From positions 1-5,501 of the forward strand of contig JAITKY010000101.1 in assembly GCA_031278135.1 (NCBI GenBank): DNA of 5,501 nt, read 5' to 3'. The translations under genes and the position numbers were made by a program. The notes under the pieces were generated by a model. The model was given only the letters and a program-made list of their open reading frames with translations. It made no database searches and was not told where the DNA came from. Positions 1-5,493 of the stretch are shown piece by piece. Within the stretch, counting starts at the first letter, position 1. Each line of letters opens with the position of its first letter. The stretch comes from Prevotellaceae bacterium (lineage in GTDB: Bacteria; Bacteroidota; Bacteroidia; Bacteroidales; UBA932).

Positions 1-92
1 AACACTTATTTACAATTCATTTCTTTTGCATATCTTTTCACTATTTTGCCTTATCTTTTTTATAAAAAGAGTAAAATTTAAAATTAAAAGGC

Positions 93-100
93 TATATTTG
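93..100 (+). promoter_or_regulatory. Bacteroidota-type -7 promoter element
   Basis: TATATTTG is an exact match to the TAnnTTTG -7 element of Bacteroidota housekeeping promoters. It would place the transcript start near 107, giving a leader of about 50 nt before the Shine-Dalgarno-like site at 147-154. I see no convincing TTTG -33 element at the usual distance upstream; the stretch there is A/T-only. The surroundings are very AT-rich, so a chance match is possible. Confidence 0.45.
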
Positions 101-104
101 CCGT

Positions 105-118
105 TAAATTTAAATTTA
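105..118. repeat. Perfect 14-bp AT-only palindrome
   Basis: TAAATTTAAATTTA is its own reverse complement. It begins five bases after the proposed -7 box and so would cover the transcription start, a position suited to an operator. Palindromes made only of A and T arise easily by chance in such AT-rich DNA, so a regulatory role is only a possibility. Confidence 0.25.
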
Positions 119-146
119 TCTTTATTATACTAAAGACTAATGAAAG

Positions 147-154
147 AAAAGGAG
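147..154 (+). promoter_or_regulatory. Shine-Dalgarno-like site before an out-of-frame start
   Basis: AAAAGGAG is a strong purine-rich ribosome-binding site, which is unusual in Bacteroidota, where such sites are often weak. It is well placed for the tandem ATG codons at 159 and 162, but that frame ends at once (M-M-F-Y-stop, TGA at 171-173). The long frame of the following gene is shifted by one base relative to these starts. The site therefore supports a frameshift in the 5' end of the gene rather than a true start at 202. Confidence 0.45.
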
Positions 155-201
155 ATATATGATGTTCTATTGAGAAAAAAAGCATCCTGTTCTTTTTTTT
201 C

Positions 202-588
202 ATGTTGTTTTGTACCCTCATTTACGCCGAGGATAAAAGCAAAACGGAAAGTATGCTACGATATTCCAAACAATTTGTAAAAGAAGAGTGTGGGGAAAAC
301 GAAAAAACCTATCCTCTCTTTCATTTGTTGGATTCCTTGATTGATACGTCAAATATTTCCGAAGAGGATTTCAGAAAAGCCCTCAACAAAAGCGTAGTAA
401 TTTTTCGGCAACAAGGAAACTTAATCGCAGTCATTGAACTTTATTTGTATATCACGTCCAACTATAAGCAAATCGTCAATCCTTCCGTCGAACAAATGAA
501 ATCGCTGGCGCTGTTTTATATTCCATTGTACAGACTTACGTTTCGCTTTCCAATGCTTACGAAAAAAACTGGGAATCAGCAAGGATGA
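202..588 (+). CDS. Small exported protein of unknown function, probably frameshifted
   Basis: I do not recognise this 128-residue frame. The frame stays open upstream of the ATG at 202 to position 163, and read from there it looks like a signal peptide: I-E-K-K, then a hydrophobic run (S-I-L-F-F-F-F-M-L-F-C-T-L-I), then Y-A-E-D as a likely cleavage region. The in-frame ATG at 202 lies inside the hydrophobic segment and has no ribosome-binding site, so it is unlikely to be the original start. Candidate real starts at 140 (M-K-E-K-E-I-Y-D-V-L-L-R-K-K) and at 159/162 are out of frame by one base. An A7 run (175-181) and a T8 run (193-200) lie between them. The mature part is helical and charged (L-L-D-S-L-I, F-R-K-A-L-N-K-S-V-V-I-F-R-Q-Q-G-N) and resembles the alpha-helical repeat (TPR-like) regions of Bacteroidota periplasmic sensor proteins, but this is inference. 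The last 20 or so residues look wrong, and better coding sequence continues in another frame to 653. It is probably a decaying gene fragment. Confidence 0.5.
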   Translation: MLFCTLIYAEDKSKTESMLRYSKQFVKEECGENEKTYPLFHLLDSLIDTSNISEEDFRKALNKSVVIFRQQGNLIAVIELYLYITSNYKQIVNPSVEQMKSLALFYIPLYRLTFRFPMLTKKTGNQQG

Positions 589-653
589 CAATATTACCAC
601 ATTTTTACATGATACGGTTACATGAAATGACTTATTCTGTTGTAGCCGAATAA
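525..653 (+). pseudogene. Out-of-frame 3' continuation of the preceding gene
   Basis: Near 520-530 the plausible protein sequence leaves the frame of the 202-588 gene. In the frame starting at 525 it reads I-V-Q-T-Y-V-S-L-S-N-A-Y-E-K-N-W-E-S-A, a helical, TPR-like sequence, and runs to a TAA at 651-653. A one-base loss in the ATTCCATTG region would explain the switch. A further A7 run (562-568) could shift the frame again to L-G-I-S-K-D-D-N-I-T-T-F-L-H-D, which also looks coding and stops soon after. Two possible breaks in about 100 bases point to a gene under no selection. The shift at 525 is better supported than the second. Confidence 0.4.
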
Positions 654-669
654 CGCCTATTCATTTTAT

Positions 670-894
670 CAGTTATACTTCGCCCCTGCGTGTATTCCGA
701 TAATCAGTGGATTTTGGGTACGGCGCTTTCCGGTTGCCCACCCCGATTTGACGTTCCATAGTCGTTCTTCTATTTTCAGCTTGGAGCTGAACCGCCAATT
801 GTTTTACCAACAATGATTTTTCCGAGAAGAAACGGATTGCTGCGTTGCTTCGTAACTCGCAATGACGGCTGCACAAAATCAGTCCGACACTTAG
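670..894. repeat. Non-coding dispersed-repeat-like block
   Basis: This stretch holds no believable gene. Its minus strand contains CGTCATTGCGAGTTACGAAG (849-868) followed by a GCAACGCAGCAATCCG segment. From memory this resembles a short intergenic sequence found in many copies in various bacterial genomes, where it gives spurious peptides such as R-H-C-E-L-R-S-N-A-A-I. The core, about 831-868, is bounded by ATTGC and GCAAT arms (836-863) able to form an imperfect hairpin. Also on the minus strand, ACACGCAGGGGCG (678-690) and AGTGTCGGACTGA (880-892) resemble other intergenic repeat motifs. The block ends exactly where the remains of the AAA-ATPase gene begin. Copy number cannot be judged from one window. 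Confidence 0.5.
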
Positions 895-1204
895 GGATAT
901 GAAATAAATTATGGTACGCTGTGCGGGATTACTCACGAAGAACTTTTAGAAAATTTTTCCGATTATCTTGAACTTACTGCCGGAAAAATGGAAATTTCCA
1001 AACAAGAACTCGCGGATAAAATAGAAGATTTTTATTCTCGAATTTAAAGTTGCCTACGTAGGCGAAAACCCGCTTGCAAAACTCGAAGAGGCAAAAACGC
1101 AAATCATCAACCGGCACTATAAAGAACCGTACCCGAACGCTACTGCTATTGCAATGGTAATTGACGATGAAAAACGGCAAATAACGGAATTTGCAGAGGT
1201 ATAA
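895..1204 (+). pseudogene. Remnant of an AAA-ATPase / PD-(D/E)XK nuclease-like gene
   Basis: Two pieces of one protein family are joined out of frame. Piece one (895-1047) reads E-I-N-Y-G-T-L-C-G-I-T-H-E-E-L-L-E-N-F and continues to K-I-E-D-F-Y-S. This matches the middle of the predicted AAA-ATPase family (PF09820), where C-G-I/F-T-H-E-E-L is a hallmark. Piece two (about 1028-1204, shifted +1) reads F-I-L-E-F-K-V-A, then P-L-A-K-L-E-E-A-K-T-Q-I-I, and ends A-I-A-M-V-I-D-D-E-K-R-Q-I-T-E-F-A-E-V-stop. This is the C-terminal PD-(D/E)XK domain (PF08011), and E-F-K is its E-x-K active-site motif. The N-terminal Walker A/B part is missing, and so is the sequence normally between the two pieces, apparently lost by a deletion joining at about 1028-1046. 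No start codon or promoter remains. Intact members are around 500 residues and often occur in many copies per Bacteroidota genome. Family assignment is confident from motifs; loss of function is certain from the structure. Confidence 0.75.
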
Positions 1205-1236
1205 AAAACAGCGCTAAGGCGGGAGCAATAGTCGTT

Positions 1237-3732
1237 TTACATTTCCAGCGTTACCGGCCCCAGCAATCCCGCGGGCTGCAATTCCGAATCCTTGCGGTAA
1301 TAATACCACACATTGAAAGTTTTGCGGTCTGGTTCCGGTCGCGGCTCGTTGCGCAAAAACCATTCGGGGAAGGATTTCATAGCGCGGCCTTCTTCGCCTC
1401 TGTCCGTTCCCCATTCAAAATCGGCAGGATATTGTTCGTCGCCGATTAAGCGGTTTGCCCAAGTATTGGTTACCCTGATTTTCAACGAGTTTGTTCCCGC
1501 TTTCACATAGTCGGTAATGTCTATTTTGAAAGGTGGAAACCACAATACGCCGACTTCCTTGCCGTTGATTTCTACGGTTGCCATATCGTGAACAGTTCCC
1601 AGATCCAAAATCATTTTGCATTTTGTGTTTTGCATTTTGCATTTGAAATTGTTCTCATAAACGGCTGTGCCGGAAAAATATTTCAGTTTTTCGTCTTTTT
1701 GTTTGCTGAAGTCAAGCAATTTTGCGAATTTTCGGGTAAATGGTTTTTCTAATTTCGGGTAAAAAGTTACGTTCCAGGCCCCGTCAATGATTTGTTCCGT
1801 TTGTTGTAGAGACGTGGCGCACCGCATTTCTACCGTAGCGGCATATTGCGTTTCGGCAAACGGAAAAACGATGATTGCCGAATGGTCTTTTTCCAAATTC
1901 AGCGTTACAAAAACGCTGTCGCCTTTCTGAACGTAATCGTTTGTTTGTTCCATCTTTCCCTTGTAAGCGTCCCAGAATTGCGGAACGCGGTTTTTTGCGG
2001 GAAAACCTGCCGTTTCCAATTTTTCTTCAAAAGGGTTGCTAACAAAATAAATATCGGCTTCGGGCGTACGACGGTGGCATATTCCCCAAAAATCGTTTTC
2101 GGTTTTCGGTACAAAATTGCCCTGTTGTAACAGCATTTGACAGCGAGCCAAATAGGTAAAAAAAGCCTTGCTTTCGTTGTACCATGTTTGGAAACGTCCG
2201 AAATGCGTTCCCCACCAGCCCATCCCCATCGCGGGTTGGTACGTATCGTCGAAAGGCTGATGTACCCAGTGGTGCAGAAAATACAAGTTCATACCTTGTG
2301 CAAAACCGCCGTCAGCTGTGTGCTTGAGGAAGGCGGGCGTTTCGGTGTAACGGCTTGCTTTCGGAGAACCGGTAAATGCTTCTGCTGCAACAATTCGCTT
2401 GTCAAATTCTACGGACGCTCGTAGCGTGTTCGGATTTTCATAAACATAATCCTGCGACGACCAAAATTCATCCACAGGCACGTCGGCCATTGCCGCGCCT
2501 TCATAGTTTGAAAACGGTCCGCCGTAAGGCTCCCAATAGAGTTTCAGACCGCAGGCGTGCAGCATTTCTTTCGCCACCGCAAAACCGTTGTCCATATACA
2601 GGCGATTGACAACGTCGTCATAATCTTTCAGAAATTGTTGAAATTCGGGTAAATCCGTTTTCAATTTGTTGTTTGTCCAAGCGTTGAATTTGTGTTCGAG
2701 GTCTTGGCCTGTACGGTGCTGAAAAAGCGCCATCCACCGCAGCACGTCATAGTTTTTCAGGCGGCGGAATTGCTCGCGAAAATCCTTTGTCCAGTTCTGA
2801 TAGCCGCTTTCGTAACTGTCTACCCAAATGTACTGGAAGGTGTTGCCGAAATATTCGCCGATGTTTTCTTTGAGCGGTTCTAACAACTGTTTCCAATGGT
2901 AGATATTGTCTTCGCGGTTCATTTTATCCACTTCCCAGGCACGTCCGATGATATCGTCGGGCAAGGGGTGCGGATGCGCCATCGTGGGCGCGTAGCCGTA
3001 GCGATAAATCGTCCAGCGTCCTGTCGGGGCATTCCATTTCAGGTTTCCGGCAGAATCCATAAACTGTTTTAATTCAATTATATCATCAATATAAACCGAA
3101 TCATTTTTGCATTCTGCATTTTGCATTTTGCATTTGACCGGAACGGCCATTACGGTAATATCCCAATACAAGCTTGCCTTATGTGGTTTGTAGTTTGGCA
3201 AATAGTGCGAATCGTAACCGGTAAATTCGGGCAGTTCGGGACGCGGCAACGCCAATTCGATTGTTTTTCCGCCTTCAACGGTGGTTTTGCTGCTGATAAT
3301 CGCTTTCATTCCGCGTTCTTCGGGAATCCAGGACCCGCCGGTGGTGGCGTAGCCGGGCGTTCCGTGCAGTCCCATAGTCAAGCCGAGTCGTTTGGCTTCC
3401 TTCATGGTGTGTTGTATCGCTTTCCAGTAGGCAGGACTGCGGAAAGTCTGTTCGGGGAAAGGCAGGTTTTCCATCGGGAAATGGCTTTCTTGCACCGACG
3501 AGGCGATATTGAAAATGCAAGCGCCGCCGATTCCGCTTTCCGCCATGGCTTCCAGGTCCTTAGTAATGCCCTGCGTGGTAAAGTTGCTGCCAAGCCAGTG
3601 CCACCATACATTCGGGCGGTATTCTATTGGCGGCGAGGCGAATTTTTCCGCCAGCGTTTGCAGCGTTTCCTGTGGAAATGCAAAATGCAAAATGCAAAAT
3701 GCAAAAGGAGAAAGGAGAAGGATACGTTTCAT
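1237..3732 (-). CDS. GH106-type alpha-L-rhamnosidase, secreted
   Basis: This 831-residue protein looks like glycoside hydrolase family 106 (PF17132), whose characterised members remove alpha-L-rhamnose from plant polysaccharides such as pectin. Residues 1-20 are a signal peptide, so it probably acts in the periplasm or on the cell surface. Family hallmarks in order are P-P-I-E-Y-R-P-N-V-W-W-H-W (34-46), G-I-T-K-D-L-E-A-M (55-63), G-I-G-G (67-70), G-G-S-W-I-P-E-E (132-139), W-V-D-S-Y-E-S-G (303-310), E-P-Y-G-G-P-F (401-407), A-E-A-F-T-G (450-455) and G-M-N-L-Y-F-L-H-H-W (480-489). The D-S-Y-E and A-E-A-F glutamates (308 and 451) are candidate acid and base, but I cannot confirm this. The C-terminus (about 685-831) is a jelly-roll carbohydrate-binding-like domain with V-E-I-N-G-K-E-V-G-V-L-W and N-R-L-I-G-D-E-Q, ending in G-L-L-G-P-V. 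It is shorter than many family members, which often exceed 1,000 residues. The first ATG follows a weak A-rich leader and begins a normal K-R signal peptide. The gene carries three heptanucleotide arrays, yet the frame is open throughout. It lies 61 bp downstream of the AlbA_2 gene. Confidence 0.9.
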   Translation of the reverse strand: MKRILLLSPFAFCILHFAFPQETLQTLAEKFASPPIEYRPNVWWHWLGSNFTTQGITKDLEAMAESGIGGACIFNIASSVQESHFPMENLPFPEQTFRSPAYWKAIQHTMKEAKRLGLTMGLHGTPGYATTGGSWIPEERGMKAIISSKTTVEGGKTIELALPRPELPEFTGYDSHYLPNYKPHKASLYWDITVMAVPVKCKMQNAECKNDSVYIDDIIELKQFMDSAGNLKWNAPTGRWTIYRYGYAPTMAHPHPLPDDIIGRAWEVDKMNREDNIYHWKQLLEPLKENIGEYFGNTFQYIWVDSYESGYQNWTKDFREQFRRLKNYDVLRWMALFQHRTGQDLEHKFNAWTNNKLKTDLPEFQQFLKDYDDVVNRLYMDNGFAVAKEMLHACGLKLYWEPYGGPFSNYEGAAMADVPVDEFWSSQDYVYENPNTLRASVEFDKRIVAAEAFTGSPKASRYTETPAFLKHTADGGFAQGMNLYFLHHWVHQPFDDTYQPAMGMGWWGTHFGRFQTWYNESKAFFTYLARCQMLLQQGNFVPKTENDFWGICHRRTPEADIYFVSNPFEEKLETAGFPAKNRVPQFWDAYKGKMEQTNDYVQKGDSVFVTLNLEKDHSAIIVFPFAETQYAATVEMRCATSLQQTEQIIDGAWNVTFYPKLEKPFTRKFAKLLDFSKQKDEKLKYFSGTAVYENNFKCKMQNTKCKMILDLGTVHDMATVEINGKEVGVLWFPPFKIDITDYVKAGTNSLKIRVTNTWANRLIGDEQYPADFEWGTDRGEEGRAMKSFPEWFLRNEPRPEPDRKTFNVWYYYRKDSELQPAGLLGPVTLEM
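1614..1644 (-). repeat. 31-bp heptanucleotide array 1, in the rhamnosidase C-domain
   Basis: Four TTTTGCA-type units plus TTT, with unit two changed to TTTTGTG. Read on the coding strand it gives F-K-C-K-M-Q-N-T-K-C-K-M (residues 696-707), inserted between the strand A-V-Y-E-N-N-F and the strand I-L-D-L-G of the C-terminal beta-sandwich domain. That is a likely surface loop. The peptide is Cys- and Lys-rich and unlike its surroundings. Confidence 0.9.
3105..3135 (-). repeat. 31-bp heptanucleotide array 2, in the rhamnosidase N-domain
   Basis: Four TTTTGCA-type units plus TTT, with unit two changed to TTCTGCA. The coding strand gives V-K-C-K-M-Q-N-A-E-C-K-N (residues 199-210), between the strand D-I-T-V-M-A-V-P and S-V-Y-I-D-D-I-I, probably an exposed loop. 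It has the same length, orientation and codon phase as array 1. Confidence 0.9.
3676..3706 (+). repeat. 31-bp heptanucleotide array 3, inverted, in the signal peptide
   Basis: AAA followed by four perfect TGCAAAA units on the + strand, the reverse orientation to arrays 1 and 2. Because the gene runs on the minus strand, this copy is read as P-F-A-F-C-I-L-H-F-A-F (residues 9-19) and supplies nearly all of the hydrophobic core of the signal peptide. All four units are exact, so it may be the youngest or best conserved of the three. Confidence 0.9.
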
Positions 3733-3762
3733 GTTGTTTTAATTATTTAAGTGAACTGTTAA

Positions 3763-3777
3763 TTTCTTTCTTTCTTT
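3763..3777 (-). repeat. Short TTTC tetranucleotide repeat in the intergenic gap
   Basis: Three TTTC units plus TTT (AAAGAAAG type on the coding strand) lie about 30 bp upstream of the rhamnosidase ATG. The gap between the two genes is only 61 bp and shows neither a TAnnTTTG box nor a terminator hairpin. The tract is too short to claim phase variation; it may simply be part of a purine-rich leader. Confidence 0.4.
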
Positions 3778-3793
3778 GGTCATCTGATATAAC

Positions 3794-5371
3794 TCATATT
3801 TCTTTGGTTTTTAATATTATCCATTTGCCGCCTTTGTCGGCGCCTTCGCGGCGGATAATGCCTTTGTTTTTCAGTTTGGCGATATTTACCAAAATATTAT
3901 CGGAAGTAATGCCTATTATTTTGGATAGTTCTTTCGACGTGATATAGGGATTATGAATAATATTTTCAATTATTTTTTTCTGGTTGTTGGTTAGTTTTCC
4001 TATGCTGTTTTCTATGTCGTTTCCTATGCTGTTTTCTATGTCGTTTTCTATGTCGTTTTCTATGCCGTTTTCTATGCTGTTTCCTATGCTGTTTTCTATG
4101 TCGTTTTCTATGTCGTTTTCTATGCTGTTTTCTATGTCGTTTTCTATGCTGTTTCCTATGTCCATACCGCTTTTTTTACTCATTATTGTTGTGTCAATCA
4201 TAAACGTAAATTTTGTCTTATCTACCTGAGTTTCAAAAAAAACGTCATTTCCTGTTTGTTTTTTCCATTCAAGCATCCTGTTAAAGCCGTAACCTGCACT
4301 TTCACAAAGTTTTGCAATTCGAAAAAATTTAGCCAATACTGGATTTCTCGGCAACGATTCGTCGGCTTTGAGCAATTCTTCGACAGGACGGGGCAACATT
4401 CCGGGATTTTCAAATTCAATACGGTTTGTAAAAACGCGGATACGTGGTTTCATTGGACTGAAATAGTCGGAGTGAATAAGCAGATTTACCAACGCTTCGC
4501 GCAAAGCATCTGCTTGTTTAGTATCTTCGCGTCCGATACCCATTTCATCGATTGTAAGTGGATTGTCGACATAAATCCGTAAGCGTTGAAACAGTACAAA
4601 ATAGTATTCCCAAAGATTTTCCTGTTCATCAACACGGAATGTGTAACGCGGCTCTGCATCGGCATAATTTGTAGCAGGAATTTCCAAATAATCAACTCTA
4701 AAATCAGAAAAAAGGTCTGTTATTTCTTCGTTTTTACCCAAAAACAGCAATCCTCCGTATGTAAGTTTGTCGTTTTTTACTATCTTCAATCGGCGGTTAA
4801 ATTCGTCATCGTCCATCAAATTGTATCGTAAATCAGGGTTACGCCATCTCAAATAATCACGAAATCGTTTGTATGAACTCGGATTTAGCGAATCAACAGT
4901 CGTTCCTTCGACTGTCTTTTCCGACATTGTTCCAAACGACTGGTCGCGATACAAGGCATTGATTTCAAATTCGCTTGCGCGTTGGTCTCCGCTGCCTGTG
5001 CGGATGAACGTGTTTATTAAGTTGTTGAAATTTACAGTCTTGACCTCTGACGAGGGAATAAAACAAGCCAACACTTTTTTGACGTCAATATTGTATTTTT
5101 TGAAGTATGGATTTATTATTGTGTTGAATTTAGAGCGAGAACGGAGCGTATTCCCTAAATCCTGTTCCATCTTTTCCATATCTTCAACGCCGGTGATTTC
5201 AAACTTCTTGCCTTGTTGCGATACACCCAAAACAAGCCACCCTCCGGAAGTGTTTGCAAAAGCGCTCACGGTTTCCCAAGAACTTTTGGGGAGTTCTTTT
5301 TCTGCCTGTTTGACTTCAAAATTGTCCCATTCAATATCTTGTAAATATTCTAATAATTGTTGCCTGTTCAT
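3794..5371 (-). CDS. AlbA_2 (Schlafen-type) / GHKL-ATPase / winged-helix regulator
   Basis: This 525-residue cytoplasmic protein has the three-part layout often annotated as an 'ATP-binding protein' or 'RecG-like' transcriptional regulator. Residues about 10-135 are the AlbA_2 domain (PF04326): W-D-N-F-E-V-K-Q-A (15-23) and A-F-A-N-T-S-G-G-W-L-V-L-G-V (37-50). Residues about 280-395 are the RecG-C-terminal-like GHKL ATPase region (PF13749): L-R-E-A-L-V-N-L-L-I-H-S-D-Y (290-303), containing the N-box E292/N296, then N-P-G-M-L-P (322-327), R-N-P-V-L-A (342-347) and S-A-G-Y-G-F-N-R-M (358-366). Residues 405-458 are a tetrapeptide repeat linker. Residues about 459-525 are a winged helix with I-T-S-K-E-L-S-K-I-I-G-I-T (477-489) and an R-R-E-G-A-D-K-G-G-K-W ending (507-517). 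DNA-binding control of transcription is the usual inference; exact targets are not known to me. Some relatives occur near phage-defence genes, but nothing here shows that role. The ATG at 5369-5371 overlaps the stop of a short upstream frame by ATGA. Not an RecG helicase: helicase motifs are absent. Confidence 0.9.
   Translation of the reverse strand: MNRQQLLEYLQDIEWDNFEVKQAEKELPKSSWETVSAFANTSGGWLVLGVSQQGKKFEITGVEDMEKMEQDLGNTLRSRSKFNTIINPYFKKYNIDVKKVLACFIPSSEVKTVNFNNLINTFIRTGSGDQRASEFEINALYRDQSFGTMSEKTVEGTTVDSLNPSSYKRFRDYLRWRNPDLRYNLMDDDEFNRRLKIVKNDKLTYGGLLFLGKNEEITDLFSDFRVDYLEIPATNYADAEPRYTFRVDEQENLWEYYFVLFQRLRIYVDNPLTIDEMGIGREDTKQADALREALVNLLIHSDYFSPMKPRIRVFTNRIEFENPGMLPRPVEELLKADESLPRNPVLAKFFRIAKLCESAGYGFNRMLEWKKQTGNDVFFETQVDKTKFTFMIDTTIMSKKSGMDIGNSIENDIENSIENDIENDIENSIGNSIENGIENDIENDIENSIGNDIENSIGKLTNNQKKIIENIIHNPYITSKELSKIIGITSDNILVNIAKLKNKGIIRREGADKGGKWIILKTKEI
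3998..4159 (-). repeat. 12-bp tandem repeat coding for I-(E/G)-N-(S/D/G) units
   Basis: About 13.5 tandem 12-bp units encode tetrapeptides such as I-E-N-D, I-E-N-S, I-G-N-S and I-E-N-G (residues 405-458). The ATA (Ile) and AAC (Asn) codons are identical in every unit. Only position two (GAA or GGA) and position four (GAC, AGC or GGC) vary, and every such change alters the amino acid. The order suggests longer blocks that start at I-G-N-x and end in I-E-N-S. It links the ATPase region to the winged helix. Low-complexity linkers at this place are, as I recall, common in the family. Confidence 0.92.
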
Positions 5372-5493
5372 ATAATTTGCAAAAATAACAAATTAAAATA
5401 AATCTTCCTCTTCAGAACCTGTGTTTTGTGATATAAGCCGCCTTTGCGTTTTGCCTGTTTTTCTTCCGTAAGGTATAATGTTAAATTATTCAT
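5368..5493 (-). CDS. Short frame upstream of the regulator, possible gene remnant
   Basis: A 41-codon frame starts at an ATG at 5491-5493, reads M-N-N-L-T-L-Y-L-T-E-E-K, then K-R-K-G-G-L-Y-H-K-T-Q-V, and ends at a TGA overlapping the regulator's ATG as ATGA. The G-G-L-Y-H-K-T-Q-V stretch recalls the segment before the N-S-N-R-I-E-G motif of Bacteroidota Fic-family proteins, but that motif does not follow and the resemblance is weak. A second minus-strand frame over the same DNA ends R-L-I-S-Q-N-T-G-S-E-E-E-D-L-F-stop (TAA at about 5396-5398) and looks like an acidic C-terminus; it is closed upstream by a stop near 5486. Either could be the trace of a truncated neighbour. The window edge prevents a decision. 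Confidence 0.25.
   Translation of the reverse strand: MNNLTLYLTEEKQAKRKGGLYHKTQVLKRKIYFNLLFLQII
5380..5387 (-). promoter_or_regulatory. Possible -7 box just upstream of the regulator
   Basis: On the minus strand TATTTTTG fits TAnnTTTG. It lies only eight bases before the regulator's ATG, so it would give an almost leaderless transcript, and I see no -33 element at the right distance. A weaker variant, TTAATTTG, lies at 5389-5396. A chance match in AT-rich DNA is a real alternative. Confidence 0.2.

Noticed and set aside
24..30. A single TTTTGCA heptamer near the left edge
   Set aside because: A single 7-mer is expected by chance in AT-rich sequence and is not part of an array.
673..936. 87-codon minus-strand frame in the repeat block
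   Set aside because: Its peptide (R-H-C-E-L-R-S-N-A-A-I) is the kind of spurious translation given by dispersed intergenic repeats.
1205..1236. Possible bidirectional terminator between the convergent remnant and rhamnosidase
   Set aside because: The stretch has only very short pairings (AGCGCT, or GCT with AGC) and no GC-rich stem followed by a clear T-run on either strand.
3121..3750. Long + strand reading frame of 209 codons opposite the rhamnosidase
   Set aside because: It lies wholly antisense to a gene with clear family motifs, contains no recognisable domain, and is kept open partly by the stop-free heptamer arrays.
3998..4159. CRISPR-like array
   Set aside because: The units are 12 bp, adjoin without spacers and keep the reading frame of a protein; the heptamer arrays likewise have no spacers.
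3984..4229. Repetitive + strand frame rich in M-S-F and M-L-F
   Set aside because: It is only the opposite strand of the 12-bp tandem repeat; there is no independent evidence of coding.
4869..5375. 168-codon + strand frame opposite the AlbA_2 gene
   Set aside because: Antisense shadow of the conserved AlbA_2 domain, with no ribosome-binding site and no plausible protein features.
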